Source: Bemisia tabaci (lineage: Eukaryota; Arthropoda; Insecta; Hemiptera; Aleyrodidae). Taken from it: a stretch of DNA of 64,000 nucleotides. The stretch lies in the NCBI RefSeq assembly GCF_918797505.1, contig NC_092797.1, positions 21,527,372-21,591,371 on the forward strand. The letters are read 5' to 3'. Shown here piece after piece: positions 23,826 to 35,360 of the stretch. The translations under genes were made by a program, and so were the position numbers. The notes beneath the pieces were generated by a model. The model saw nothing but the letters and a program-made list of their open reading frames with translations. It searched no databases and had not been told where the DNA came from. How positions within the stretch are numbered: position 1 is the stretch's first letter; each line of letters opens with the position of its first letter.

Positions 23826-23989
23826 CAGTGGCGTGGCGTGATTTGCGATATATCGATTCATCTGCCATTTGAACCTATGGAAAAGGATCGATAGACACGG
23901 TGTTCCCAACGAACACCTGCGTAATCGATTCTCTACCAAAGCTTCAAATGGGGAAACATAGATTAACGATCATTCACGCCTAGCCACTG
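23826..23989. mobile_element. Family B MITE, complete
   Basis: 164 bp, CAGTGGCGTGGCGTGATTTG to ACGCCTAGCCACTG. Flanks GATCTCGG and GATGTGGG agree at 6 of 8. Confidence 0.88.
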
Positions 23990-24453
23990 GATGTGGGGTA
24001 CCAAAGGACTCCCTATCAAGGAGCAAGGGAAGTGGGGACAACACAGCTCCAAAGGAGGGATTGAGTGTAGGAGGATCCCCCGAAAAATTTGAAAAATTGA
24101 GTCGCACGTCACACATTGAACGAATGCCCACATATTTATTTAGGGAAAGGGGCGAGTAGGTTTATGGCGTAGCCAAAAATTTGTTGGAGTGGGGAGGGGG
24201 GGAGGGTTCTACAATCGAGAATGAATTACTCCCGAGTAGGCTGATTCTCTAGGTGAAGAAAAAAAAAATCCTTTGGAAAATCAAAAGCTATAATTCTGAA
24301 AATCACGAAATGTGGGTCATCGTTTCAGGGCAAACATTTTCCGGTCACGTGTCTAGACCTATCCGGACCCCCTCCCTGGCTACACCACTGAAGGGGTACA
24401 GAGGGCTAAGACCTTCCCTCCCAGTTGCCCCCATGGTTCGACGATGGCTGAAC

Positions 24454-24788
24454 CAGGGACCCTCCACTAGTATCTTGGAAACCACTCCACTAGTAATGGT
24501 GGAAGCTCTTACTTTCGGGACTTTAACATTCAACTGTTGACCTACCTACTTGGTTGATAGTTAACAACGTGTCAGCAGTTTCGTTTAACGAACAAACCGA
24601 AGTTTGGGAAACTTGTTTAGCTCATGACGTCACCCGAAGCTCATCATCCACCAAGTAGGTAGGTCAACACCCAAAAAAAGAGTGATGGCTGTTGCTCCCT
24701 TATAATTGTCCATAAGGTAACGTTGAATGCCCAAAAGTAAAAGCTTCCACCTGTCGCCACGAGGCCAGTGGAGGGTCTCTCGTCTCTG
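24454..24788. mobile_element. Family F element, complete
   Basis: 335 bp from CAGGGACCCTCCACTAG to GGTCTCTCGTCTCTG. Inner inverted arms include GTTGACCTACCTACTTGGT and its complement. Flanks GGCTGAAC and GACTGAAC agree at 7 of 8 (24446-24453, 24789-24796), which fits hAT-type insertion. Confidence 0.85.
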
Positions 24789-25039
24789 GACTGAACTTAC
24801 AGACAGCAAGGCCTCCTCCGAGTCAGTGCGAATATTTCAGAGCCGCCAACTGCGACCGACGAATTGCAGCATGAATTTAATGAATGCTAATGGGACATCC
24901 CAGGAAACGAAGTTCGCACTCGAGATATGAGTATGAACAGTTGCCCCATTGTCAATTGACAGACGAACGGCAGCGCCGGTAGCGCATGCGCAGCGTGACG
25001 ACTGTGGCCGTCACAACACTCTCCACACTACCACCGCCG

Positions 25040-25574
25040 CACGTTGGATCGAGTCAACAGGAGAACACGGACGAGATTTGGAAACTTTAAACACTCATAA
25101 CTCCGTTCATACAAAACTTCGAGATTCTAAAAGTGGTTTCATCAGTTTCCTCGTAAAATTTTCCTCTAGAGGCACCCCTTGAAATTAAAATGTGACGAAA
25201 TAAACATCAAAATTTGCAGTCTTAGTAAAAAATGTCGTGTTCAGGGTGTCTACTAAAACAGGTTGGCCAAAAATCAGTACTTTTACAGTACTTTTTCAGT
25301 ACATTCCCAAGAAATTCAGTACCTCCTCTGACAGAAAAATTCCGTACTTTTTCAGAACCTTATTGACGAAATTCAAAAAATTCAAAATTTCGCAAATTGC
25401 GACAAAAATGACAAAAAAAGGGGGAAAATTCAGGACCTTCTTGCGGAATTTCCGCACTTTTTCAGTACTTCCGGACCACCCTTAAAAAATCAGTACTATT
25501 TCCGGACTTTCCGGAAATTCCGGACTTGTAGACACCCCGATGTTCGACCTCTCAAATTGACTCGATCCACTGTG
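25040..25574. mobile_element. Family J (Transib-like) element with nested K
   Basis: CACGTTGGATCGAGTCAACA to TTGACTCGATCCACTGTG. Perfect 5-bp duplication CGCCG (25035-25039, 25575-25579). K occupies 25242-25538, leaving about 238 bp of J. Confidence 0.88.
25242..25538. mobile_element. Family K element nested in J
   Basis: 297 bp, CAGGGTGTCTACTAAAACAG to CTTGTAGACACCCC, collinear with the copy at 7473. It lies near the right end of the J element at 25040-25574. Confidence 0.85.
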
Positions 25575-26050
25575 CGCCGCCCCGCGAAAGCCGCGAATAC
25601 GGGAGTTTTTCTAACGAGTGCAAGGTCGGCTGACTCATTATTTTCGCGACTGTATCACATTTATATCGCAGTCCGGTGGCTCGGTTCACGCTTGCTTTTG
25701 CACGGCTCGACCCTCGACAATGAACGCGGCGGCGTCGAAAGAAACGCATTGTCCGCCTCAAAAGCCCCGTTCGCCTTCGCCGCGCGCCGCACCGCTTCAC
25801 GCACAATTACTATTCGATTCAACACAAAAGTACGGAAATGAAAAAATATCGATGTACTCCACGAGATAAGCCCTTCGACCGTCTATTAAGAAATGGAGAA
25901 GACATTCATGAGTGTAAACACCGAGAGTCCGGGTGGTTTATGGGGTTAGCAGCGCAGAGACACCTCACTGCGATTGTCAACTATCGGATGGTTGCGATGG
26001 ATACTAGGCAAGAGAACAGAGGTAGACCTTGAGGACTCGATAGAGCTCAT

Positions 26051-26143
26051 GCATGTGTCAATCGCGAATTAATGTACTGGTTCCTATGTAAAATTTCGCG
26101 AGCACCACGATGGTGCCAACTGGTTTTCTCTGAAACAACAGGT
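26051..26143. mobile_element. Family O fragment
   Basis: GCATGTGTCAATCGCGAATT, TTCCTATGTAAAATTTCGCG and CACGATGGTGCCAACTGGTT follow one arm of the O element at 33719. Confidence 0.7.
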
Positions 26144-26158
26144 GACAGGCTCGTATAG

Positions 26159-26340
26159 CACAGTGAAGAAAAAACTCTGGCCGTGGAAGCCGTACTTACG
26201 GGCTATACATATAGACATACCGTCCGCGTTCCGGGCTCAGAGGCCTAAAGTTCCGGGTGTAGCAGCCGGAGCAGTCGAAGTTACGGCTCCAGCATCCGGA
26301 ACTTTCGGCCTCAGAACCCGAGACGGACGGTGAGTCTGTA
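26159..26340 (+). mobile_element. Family E element, right end missing
   Basis: CACAGTGAAGAAAAAACTCTGG, then repeated motifs around TTCCGGGCTCAGAGGCCTAA. It stops at GTGAGTCTGTA where F2 begins. Confidence 0.78.
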
Positions 26341-26669
26341 CAGGGCCCTCCACTAGTATCTTGGCCATTGTGGAAGCTTTTACTTTCAGGACTTCAGCAT
26401 TCTACTGTTGACTTACCTACATGGTTGATGGTTAACAACGCGTTGGCAGTTTCGCTTCGCAAACAAGTCGAAAATGGCCGACGTTTGGGAAACTTGTTTG
26501 GCTCATGACGTCACCCGAAGCTCATCATCGACCATGTAGGTAGGTCAACAGCCGAAATTAGGGTGATGACTGCTGCTCCCTAATAATTGTCCATAAGGAA
26601 CTGTTGAATTCCCGAAAGTAAAATCTTCCACCTGTCGCTAGCAGGCCAGTGGAGGGTCTCTTGTCTCTG
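26341..26669. mobile_element. Family F element between two E copies
   Basis: 329 bp, CAGGGCCCTCCACTAGTATC to GGAGGGTCTCTTGTCTCTG. Collinear with the copy at 24454. It abuts E1 on the left; E2 follows 7 bp to the right. No 8-bp duplication found. Confidence 0.82.
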
Positions 26670-26676
26670 CTCGTAG

Positions 26677-26877
26677 CACAGTGAAGAAAAAACTCCGGCC
26701 GTGGAAGCCGTACTTACGGGCTATATAGACATACCGTCCGCATTCCGGGCTCAGAGGCCTAAAGTACCGGGCGTAGCAGTCGGAGCATTCGAAGTTACGG
26801 CTCCAGCACCCGGAACTTTCAGCCTCAGAACCCGAGATGGACGGTATGTCTGTACGGCCGTAACCTTTTTTTCAGTG
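26677..26877 (+). mobile_element. Family E element, complete
   Basis: 201 bp from CACAGTGAAGAAAAAACTCC to CGGCCGTAACCTTTTTTTCAGTG. Internal TACCGTCC/GGACGGTA and AGTTCCGG-type symmetric motifs. About 90% similar to the copy at 26159. Confidence 0.82.
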
Positions 26878-26966
26878 TAGTTGAGTTGAAAGTAGAGGGA
26901 TGTTCGCTCGTACCTGTCAGTACTGAAGAAGTAAATAATCTGTTGTTAGCGCGGTCATTGTATTAA

Positions 26967-27224
26967 CAGGGTGTCAAGTTTTCTTTCATTTTGGGAACTC
27001 CTGATGAAATCCTGATTATTCCTGATTTTTGACTGCTAAATCCTGATTTCATAATTTTTCTAAATCCTGATTTTTGCGGAGAAAAATCAAAATTTCTGCA
27101 TAAGCGTGTGCGAAAGCATAAAAAAATTGGATAGGACAGCCGACTTTTCTCAAATCCTGATTTTCCGACAGATTTTTCCTCAAATCCTGATAGAATCGGA
27201 AAAATCCTGATGCTAGACATCCTG
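26967..27224 (+). mobile_element. Family L element
   Basis: 258 bp, CAGGGTGTCAAGTTTTC to GATGCTAGACATCCTG. The body has many ATCCTGATTT repeats. Ends resemble family K ends (GGGTGTC...GACACCC) but the bodies differ. Confidence 0.8.
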
Positions 27225-27427
27225 ATCAATGTAAGAAACTGCTAGTTTTCCTGACGAGAGTTCCATTGAGTAAGCAGCTATTTGTTTTTTATTTTTATTT
27301 TGACATAAATGGGGAAAACTGATCATAAGTATATGCGTTGAAACAGACGCGCGTTTTAATTTGACTTATAAACTTAAATCCCGCAAACTCTGCTCTTCCA
27401 CGTAACTAACGGTATTATTCGCAGATT

Positions 27428-27448
27428 GAGAGAGAGAGAGAGAGAGAC
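27428..27448 (+). repeat. GA dinucleotide repeat
   Basis: About ten GA units. Confidence 0.9.
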
Positions 27449-28126
27449 GAGGGGTGGGTTACTTAAACGAGGGGGCCTACGTAAAATTCAAGAAATTGTA
27501 TGAGTTTTGGCGACTTTGAATTGATTAAATACACAGTGTTGAACACTTTCATGGGCATTTCTACCAGGATCTTTCTTACGAGTCAAGAAGAGTTACGTTA
27601 GTTCTTATTTTTTTACTCCTTTTTTTTGCATTAAACGTTTCATTCTTCGAACAGATACATACAGCTTTACAGAAGAGGCAGTGGCGCGGTGCGGCGAATG
27701 CAATCGGTGCAAAAATAAACAACAGTGCCTTAAAAAAAATAATGACAACCAACTGATGCTAACTGGTTTGGTCACGCCCTTGACTTTAAAACAATTTGTG
27801 GCGAGTATGTAGTTATGTACACGCACGCGTGTGATTATATGGGCCCTGTACGTTATACGTGCTTGTAAATTAGTTGGAATTCTTAGAGAGATGAGTCACT
27901 TTTCGGAAGAGAGGCAAAAGGTTAGGCAGCAAGGCGTGGTAAAAAATAGCCGTCTACGGATTAGGCATCAGTTCCGTACGCGGTTCAAATGAGGCTGTTA
28001 TTAATTATGGGGATTTGTATACGACGACGAGGACTAAGTACAAGAGGTTGGAGAGAAATCCTGGAAAGTCATTTCAACTTTTAACAGAGCGTAGTACAAC
28101 TGAACTCATGTGTAGAGGTCAAATCT

Positions 28127-28144
28127 TTTTTTTTTTTTTTTTTT
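28127..28144 (+). repeat. Poly-T tract (18)
   Basis: T homopolymer in AT-rich DNA. Confidence 0.9.
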
Positions 28145-28404
28145 AAATTCTTGAATATGTATCAAAAACACAGCCCGAACAAGAAAGGGCTTGTTTCTCT
28201 AGAAATTTCATTTACTAATTCGTCAAACCTCCAACATCCTCCGGCTTTCGATAAAAATTCAATCTTTCAGTTATGTTGACTGATCGATCTTTTGGCTATT
28301 TTTCGTAATTTTCACCTGCATCATAAATATAACGTAAAATGATGAAGGTTTCCGATGAATTTATCGTGATTTACACATTGAGTTCAGGCTTAAAAGACCG
28401 GTTA

Positions 28405-28526
28405 ACGACCTCCATTTGAAGCTATGGTATGGAATCTATTATTGAGGTGTTCGTTGCACACCTCAGTCGATCCTTTTCATAGGTTTGAATGGCAGCTAAA
28501 TCAAGATGTCCCAAAGCACGCCACGC
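28405..28526. mobile_element. Family B fragment
   Basis: About 120 bp with TCCATTTGAAGCTATGGTAT, GAGGTGTTCGTTGCACACCT and AAAGCACGCCACGCC. Left terminus missing. Confidence 0.72.
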
Positions 28527-28976
28527 CTCTTTTCGACTTAAGCTGTGTGCAATATAGCAGGACTAGTATAGCATAGTTTTGAAGAGGCTACTTTATAAAT
28601 GTTTAAAAAAATTGGTGTGCTGCTTTCAGACCTTGCATCTTAAATTTGACCTGCTTGAACTTTATTACTTTTCCTCATTATTTATCACAGAGTTCGTAGC
28701 ACTTGTACGCTACAGAAAAGATAAAAAGTGTGAAAAAATAAAGACAGTGAAACACTGCGACGGAAAATGAAATCAAGCGATACAAGTGGAAGAACTCGCA
28801 AGCGCCAAGCGTGGGAGAATAAAAGGCACGCAGGTTAATATTTGAAAAATGCGGGTTATGCAGAAACTTATTTACGCCCATAAACATTCTGGTAGAGTCT
28901 CCGTAATATCCAGAACTATGCACCTACCCAAGTTTACTCGAGCAAACCGCGCGGCGTCGTCGTGCGCTCGAGTCTT

Positions 28977-29222
28977 CCGCCGTGCCAAGGAAAAACGCCG
29001 TATGAACCTTCGGGCGTTGCCAAATTTCAATTGATAAAACAAAAATTTCCTGGTAAACTTATGAATATTTTTCTTCCAATTTTTCGAATAATATTGTTCC
29101 CAAGTTCACCTAAAGTTCCTGAAAATTTCAAGGAAACATATCCACAGCTTTCTTCAAAAATAAACATTTTATCAAAGGAAATTTGGCAACTCTTGAAAGT
29201 TCATACTCCCTTAGTACGGCAG
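28977..29222. mobile_element. Family A MITE, complete
   Basis: 246 bp, ends CCGCCGTGCCAAGG and CCTTAGTACGGCAG, with TCTT duplicated on both sides (28973-28976, 29223-29226). The right arm has lost about 10 bp of the ACGGCG segment. Confidence 0.88.
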
Positions 29223-29614
29223 TCTTGGCCTCTGCGCAAAGTGTATCAGCATTTTATTTTTACATCCCGTCTCCCCAACGTTGATGAATCATCCTTATCA
29301 CTCTGCTACAGTTTAAAGACTACATCACTCGTTCTTTTGTTAACTGTTTTTAGAGTTTATTATCAAGAGTGATTGTTTTTCTTCTACTTTTTTGTTCATC
29401 ATTTCTCCTGTACATGTTTCACTCTTCTGAATGGGTGGCTTAACTTAAAAGCTAAAATTTAGACGTAATCATTCGTAAGGAGGGGTTGAAGTTAACTTCA
29501 CTAAAAGGCCGAACATTTTTGCAGTTTCACCGTCGAAATAGATCAAGATAAATACTCGTGTGATATCTCCGCTGGCGCTAGAAAGAGTAAAGGTCCCTGA
29601 CCACTATTTCATAC

Positions 29615-30244
29615 TAGAGTCCCTTTATAGTGAGAGTCAAGACAATGTGAATCCATTTCTGATTGGTTCCCGTATTTTAGGCCTCCAGTGTCACAAACGG
29701 GAATAAAGATTACATTTTCACCGATTGCAAAGATTATAATCTGGAATGGACCGGGGAATTACGGGTTCGGCTAGAGTCCCTTTATACTGAGAGTCAAGAC
29801 AATTTGAATCCATTTCTGATTGGTTCCCGTATTTTAGGCCTCCACAGTGTCACAAACGGGAATAAAGATTACATTTTCACCAATTGCAAAGATTATAATC
29901 TGGAATGGACCAGGGAATTACGGGTTCGGCAAGGAACAAACGGAATGAGAGGAGGAACGGAGAAAGGCATTTGAGAATGGGCCGATCAAAGATTACGAAA
30001 AACGTTCAATTTCTGTAATCTTTATTCCCGTTTGTGACATCCATGAGCCGAATTGTCTTGACTCTCAGTATAAAGGGACTCTAGGTTCGGCAAGAAACAA
30101 ACGGAATGAGAGAAGGAACGGAGAAAGGAATTTGAGAATGGGCCGATCAAAGATTACAAAAAACGTTCAATTTCTGAATTCTTTATTCCCGTTTGTGACT
30201 CCAGGAGGAGGTGTTGTCTTGACTCTCAGTATAAAGGGACTCTA
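29615..30244. mobile_element. Family H element, outer copy, interrupted by another H
   Basis: TAGAGTCCCTTTATAGTGAG to CTCAGTATAAAGGGACTCTA. Perfect 8-bp duplication TTTCATAC (29607-29614, 30245-30252). Removing the inner copy and its duplication leaves about 310 bp. Confidence 0.95.
29772..30083. mobile_element. Family H element, inner copy nested in H
   Basis: 312 bp, TAGAGTCCCTTTATACTGAG to its complement. Perfect 8-bp duplication GGTTCGGC (29764-29771, 30084-30091) made from the outer H sequence. The arms carry CAAACGGGAATAAAGATTAC and its complement. Confidence 0.96.
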
Positions 30245-30756
30245 TTTCATACGAGGGAGATTCGGATCAAAAGGAGTTGAAAAATCCAGAGAGGGGCCGC
30301 AACAGTGCGTTGTAGCGGCGCAATAATGGGTGCTTTGAGCATCGGGGACGGTACTTTCCGACGTGTAGTTAGACGTCGTCAAACGTTGTAATCTGACGTC
30401 GACGTACCCCTTTCCTCAATACGTAAACGCGTCGGACGTGGTGTGGATCTGACATCGTCGTGACAAGAAAATGTTGAGGTTTTCACGGTGGATTTCCAGT
30501 CCCGTGCCACAACCTCCCGAGCCGAGATCGCCGTCTCGAGTGGGGCTGGTGAGAGGTGCTAGGCTTTCTCGATTCGATCCGATTAAACGATAAGCCGCCA
30601 GGACTCATGATGGTTCAACGCACGGCTTCGTCCAAATCGTTGTTCGTGGCTCTTTATTGTTCGGCGTTTTAAAATCCGAGAGGAGAGGACAACCTTCAGC
30701 TGCGAAATCGAGTGTTACCCGGGACAAACTGGACCGCGTTTAACGGGAAGGAACCG

Positions 30757-31129
30757 CACTGAAAAAAAATCTCGGTGTAATTACTAAGAAAAGGGTAAAA
30801 TTACCAAGAATTCGGGGCTCTATTTGATCCCAGTCTTTTCTTGGTAAAATTACCATTTATGGAATTGGTAATTTTACTGAGAAATCTCGGTAAAATTATT
30901 GACTTTCTCGATAATTTTACTGGACCCCGGTAAAGACGCCGATATTTTTTTATCGACTGTGGTAGAATTACCGAGATAAAATGGCAAAGTTACCGGGAAT
31001 ATTTTTACCTGAAAAAAACAGTAAAAATACCGGTTTTTAGGTAAGCTTACCAGTCTGTCTTGGTAAAAAAGTGAGATGGTAAAGGTACCAACGGACCTTG
31101 GTAAAAACGCCGAGAATTTTTTTTCAGTG
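30757..31129. mobile_element. Family D element, near full length
   Basis: 373 bp from CACTGAAAAAAAATCTCGG to CGAGAATTTTTTTTCAGTG. It is collinear with the copy at 3089 apart from a short internal deletion and a duplicated AATCTCGGTAAAATT segment. Confidence 0.88.
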
Positions 31130-32515
31130 CGAGCCACATCAGCTATTGCCAAAATTTGACGGGGGAATTCAATTTTTTACGAGAGAACTTTTTTGCGGAT
31201 TCTTTTAAAAAGTTTAAAGAATTTGCGTTGTACTATGCAGGGAATTCACTGAAATTTGCACGGAAATCCGCACAACCGTTTCCGCGTAAAAAATTAAATC
31301 GCCCGACTGAATTTGGCAATAGTTGATGTGGCTTGGTTTCTTATTTCTGTTTAACGCGGTCCAACTATTTTGGAGACTAATAACAGCAGCGGTCTGCTCA
31401 AACCACGAGAACGAAAGATGCTGCGGTTCCTTTTGGAGGCTCGATTGGCAGCGTTAGTTACTCATCTTCGTCTTCGTTTAGTTTGAACTGGAAAAAGTGC
31501 GTTAATGAAAAATGCTCCTAATTAATGACCTTGGGTCGAATTTTGTTGGTCCTTCCACCATACTTAAATATACATACTTTGGACCAGTCTCGACTGCACT
31601 TATAGGTCCGGCTTAGCGCTTCTGATTGGCCGATTTTGGACTCATCGATGGGTGTTGCACCTCTGTATAAAAAAACCGACAAAATTTGGCCCCTTGATTC
31701 AGTTCTTAGCCCATCAGACATCATTTGACGAAAAAACTGATGATACCCGGAAGTAACACGTCAAACGGTGATGAAAGCGGAAGCTTTTCCGCACAACCGG
31801 GACTCCAGATTAAAGGCTGGACGTTAGACAGTCCGGCCTTTATTTGTTCCGGAGGAACGACTAGAACTTCCGAAAACCTGACACTTTCCCAGAGGCACCA
31901 TTTCACCCGAAAATTAGACGATACGAGGAAAGTTGTTGGGAGGAGGTATAGGACTATCTGGCTTTCTGGGAAAAACGTAGACTGATGGAAATTATTGATG
32001 AAATGATTGATGGAAATCATAAATGTAAAAAGGCTACATTCTGCTTACTTCATGAGTGGCTCCTCTTCTCCAGTCTCGACTGGAATGATGTTTATTCAAA
32101 GCCAAGTTTGAAAAAAGATTAGAGTTAAATCTAACGTTTAATTGCGGCTAAGGATTATGGTTCGAAATAGGACGGAATTTTCCTGATAATAAATTCAAGT
32201 GAATATACTCAATGCATGTTTGTAAAAATTCCCACGAAAATTCACAGACCGCATCCTGCATCCGGAGTCCGAAACAGATAAACACAATCTACGTTCCGGT
32301 TCCCAAATTCTTGACGATAACACGCCACGAAGAGCGGATATAAATTAGGCGAATGGTTGAGAAAAAAGTCGAGCAAAAAAATGGAAAACCTGGAAGGTCA
32401 GAATAAAGGAAAAACTAGGTGCTAGAAAAAATTAATGCTGGAGCGAGGAAACAAGAAAAACTAGAGGAAAATTGGCTAAAACCACCGAATGGGAGAAAAC
32501 TTTTGCGAACACCCT
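31130..32515. other. Intronic stretch without recognised elements
   Basis: Overlapping 99- and 86-codon frames on opposite strands at 31721-32020 have no recognisable domain. No repeat termini. Confidence 0.5.
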
Positions 32516-32583
32516 GTTTATCGATCCTTTTCCATGGGTTTAAATGGCAGATCAATCGATATATAGCAAAGCACTCCACGTTC
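32516..32583. mobile_element. Family B half-element
   Basis: TTTATCGATCCTTTTCCATG followed by AATGGCAGATCAATCGATAT and AAAGCACTCCACG. Only the right half remains. Confidence 0.7.
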
Positions 32584-32870
32584 CCACGTCATTAGAGAAA
32601 AGTAGATTAAACAGCGTTGAAAAATTAATGTTGTCAGTGTTGTCAAATAAATGTTGTCAGCGTTGTCAAAGGGTTAACGTCCCTACAGTAAAACGCGAAG
32701 CCCAAGGGTCGAATTAAAGCGATACTAAATAAAAATTCCCTTCATTCTCTCGGTACTCCATACATTTCATCATGAATCGTTGCGTTTTCACGTGGTCGGA
32801 TGCTGCGGTGGCGGTCGCCGGTCGGCGCGACAGAGGACGTCCCTGAACGGCGGAGCAGCGCGGGGCGGCG

Positions 32871-33104
32871 CACAGTGGATCGAGTCAATGAGAGAGGTCG
32901 GCCATGAAATTTTTTACTGAAATCGCAAATTTTGACGTTTATTTCATCACATTTTAAACTTCAAGAGGTGCTTTCAAGAGAAAATTTCACGATGAAACCA
33001 ATTTGAACCACCTTAGAACATTCAAAGTTTTGTATAAACGGAGTTATAAGCGTTTTAAGTTTCCAAATTTTGTCCGACTTCTCCAATTGACTCGATCCAC
33101 TGTG
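32871..33104. mobile_element. Family J (Transib-like) MITE, complete
   Basis: 234 bp from CACAGTGGATCGAGTCAATG to CAATTGACTCGATCCACTGTG. Perfect CGGCG duplication (32866-32870, 33105-33109). The CAC start and CGNCG 5-bp target are the published signature of Transib transposons. No transposase is present, so it is non-autonomous. Confidence 0.9.
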
Positions 33105-33718
33105 CGGCGAGAGGTGCGCGCGGGGCATGAATCATTACGTCGCATCCCGAAACAATTTCAGCTCATTGACTCATTCGCGACTCGGGGGGGCCCCTCGCCC
33201 CGGCCCCGGGGTCGCGGCGCGGGTCTCAATGGGAGACGTAGACGGATGCGGGGGGACCCGGGACAAGGAATCCACTTGACCTTCAGTTCGCCGTCCTTCG
33301 CGGCTCCCTATTCACCCCCCGAGCCCCGAGCGGCAGGAGCCCTCAATGAAAGCCCGTCCGGGAATCGGAGGAGGGGGTTCGGCTCGGTCACAACAATAAA
33401 GGAAAACCAGGAGGTGCATGATTCCGAGTTGACTTTCGCCGCCATTCTGCGCGTCCTTCTCGCATGTGGTGTCACTTAGAGTGCCTTTTTAGACAGAGTA
33501 TGGCCGTTTCTGTGCCGGTTTATTATTGGTCGCGTGAAAATAGGCTGACACGATACTCTTACGGCCGTAAATAAACAAATAAGATGGCTGTTATCAGCAA
33601 GCAAGTTTGAGGTTATGCACAAGGGCTAGTCACTGTACATTTGCGCTCTTCACAGAATAATGCAATAGGCAGTCTTCAAAGGAAGGACATGGTAACTTCG
33701 TCAAAATACAATACAGAA

Positions 33719-34234
33719 ATGGAGATGTTGCATGTGTGAGGAATTTGCGATTTGATTATTGATTCTTATGTATAAGTTCGCAAGAAACACGATAGTGCCA
33801 TTGGTTTTCCTTAAATCAACTCCAAAGCTCAAAAAAAGCTCTCAAAGTTGAGGGCATGATGGAGGGGATATCCCACGCGATCCTGAGAATCCACCTCTAC
33901 ATCAAGAAAAACTCTACATGCAAAGTTAGAGAGCGACTACAATGACAGGGCTGCCACTTTATTTGGAGACTCTAAAACTGAAAACACGGCAACTGTCACG
34001 ACCCTGTCAATGTATTTTCTCCGTATCTTTGCGGAAAGAGTTCGTCTTGGTGTAGAGGTGGACTCTCAGGATAGCGTGGGATATCCCCTCCATTACAGCC
34101 TTAACTTTGAGAGCGTTTTTTGAGCTTGGGAGTTGATTTCAGAGAAAACCAGTGGCACCATCGTATTTCTCGCGAACTCTTACATAAGAATCAATATTCA
34201 AATCGCGAATTCCTCACACATGCAACATCTCCAT
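33719..34234. mobile_element. Family O fold-back, complete
   Basis: 516 bp, ATGGAGATGTTGCATGTGTG to its complement. Arms of about 200 bp remain complementary (GGATATCCCACGC..., CTCTACATCAAG/CTTGGTGTAGAG). Confidence 0.88.
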
Positions 34235-34290
34235 TCGGCGTTTGGGCCCATGTTATCGATTCGGAGTAATGAAGAAGTACCAATCGATTG

Positions 34291-34452
34291 CAGAGGCGGA
34301 TCCAGCAATTTGGCGACACCGAACTCCCTCCGCTTAAACCTATGTTAAATAATCGATTCTTGTCAGGGCACCTGGTTCCACCAAGAATCGATACATTTCC
34401 ATCGGTTTAAATGCAGAAAAACAATGTTGCCAATTTTCTGGATCCGCCAATG
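34291..34452. mobile_element. Family B2 MITE, complete
   Basis: 162 bp, CAGAGGCGGATCCAGCAATT to CTGGATCCGCCAATG. Flanks ATCGATTG and ATAGATTG agree at 7 of 8. It shares the central AATAATCGATTCTTGTCA logic with family B but has different arms. Confidence 0.88.
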
Positions 34453-35354
34453 ATAGATTGAACCTGATTCTGCGATACTCTCGAGTCGCGACTGACCCAT
34501 TCTCTTCCTGGCGCATCGTGCGAACGAATCTCGGAAACGAGCGACGGCGAGACGCGGCGAGGGGACGCCGACCGCGGTGACGATTGATGAGATCGGCAAT
34601 CGTGAGATCAGGAAATGGATTTCGAGATCCAGATCCCGGACAGACAGCGCGTCTGGTCTAGGCGGCGCACGGTGGATCGAGTCATAGGGCAGGCCGGACA
34701 TGGCACATCACGTGACTTGGTTTGCTCATTTACGTAGTGTTTGCGCTCATAAAACAAATCAGGATACATGATTCTTATGTATTTTTCGTCGCAGATTTCA
34801 TTTTTGATGACTATTTTCCTGATTATTGGGTTTAGATATGTATTTTGGCACAATTTCAGATAAATAAAGAGATATTGTTTAACAACAGATAAGTTTAAAC
34901 TTTCTACACTCATTTCAATCGAAGTTTTAAGTGTTCAATGGACTTTTCTCTCCGGTAAAATGTTTAAATATCGTATATAAAACGTATATTACTCATCTCT
35001 TTTACCATTCCCCCTCCTCTCCCCCAAAAAATGAATGAATAGAAATCCGAAAATGTTGAGAGGAAAACAGAGGATCTCCTTTCCCCTTCATTCCTGGGGC
35101 ACCTTTTTAGCTTTCTAACAAAAGAAAATGACAGGGGGGAAAAATATGAGAGAAAAATACAAATCAAATACACATCAATCAACACAAATCATGTATTATC
35201 CGAGCCTTCCTAATTAAGGGCCCCGCGAGTCACCATTGTACACTGCCTTTATTTATACTTAGGTATCTAATGGAGCTTCTTCGGCTTAATGATTGCTGCT
35301 GAAGCTCAAATTACCTCAAATTTCTCTATTAACTTCTAATTTTCCGAAGAAATT

Positions 35355-35360
<6 letters not shown>

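Larger units (their letters stand above)
27225..28404. other. Intronic stretch, simple repeats only
   Basis: GA repeat and poly-T listed separately. A CGCGGTTCAAATGAG motif near 27975 resembles a tRNA B-box but has no supporting arms. Confidence 0.5.

Noticed and set aside
27970..28010. CGCGGTTCAAATGAG, B-box-like
   Set aside because: No paired T-arm or acceptor stem.
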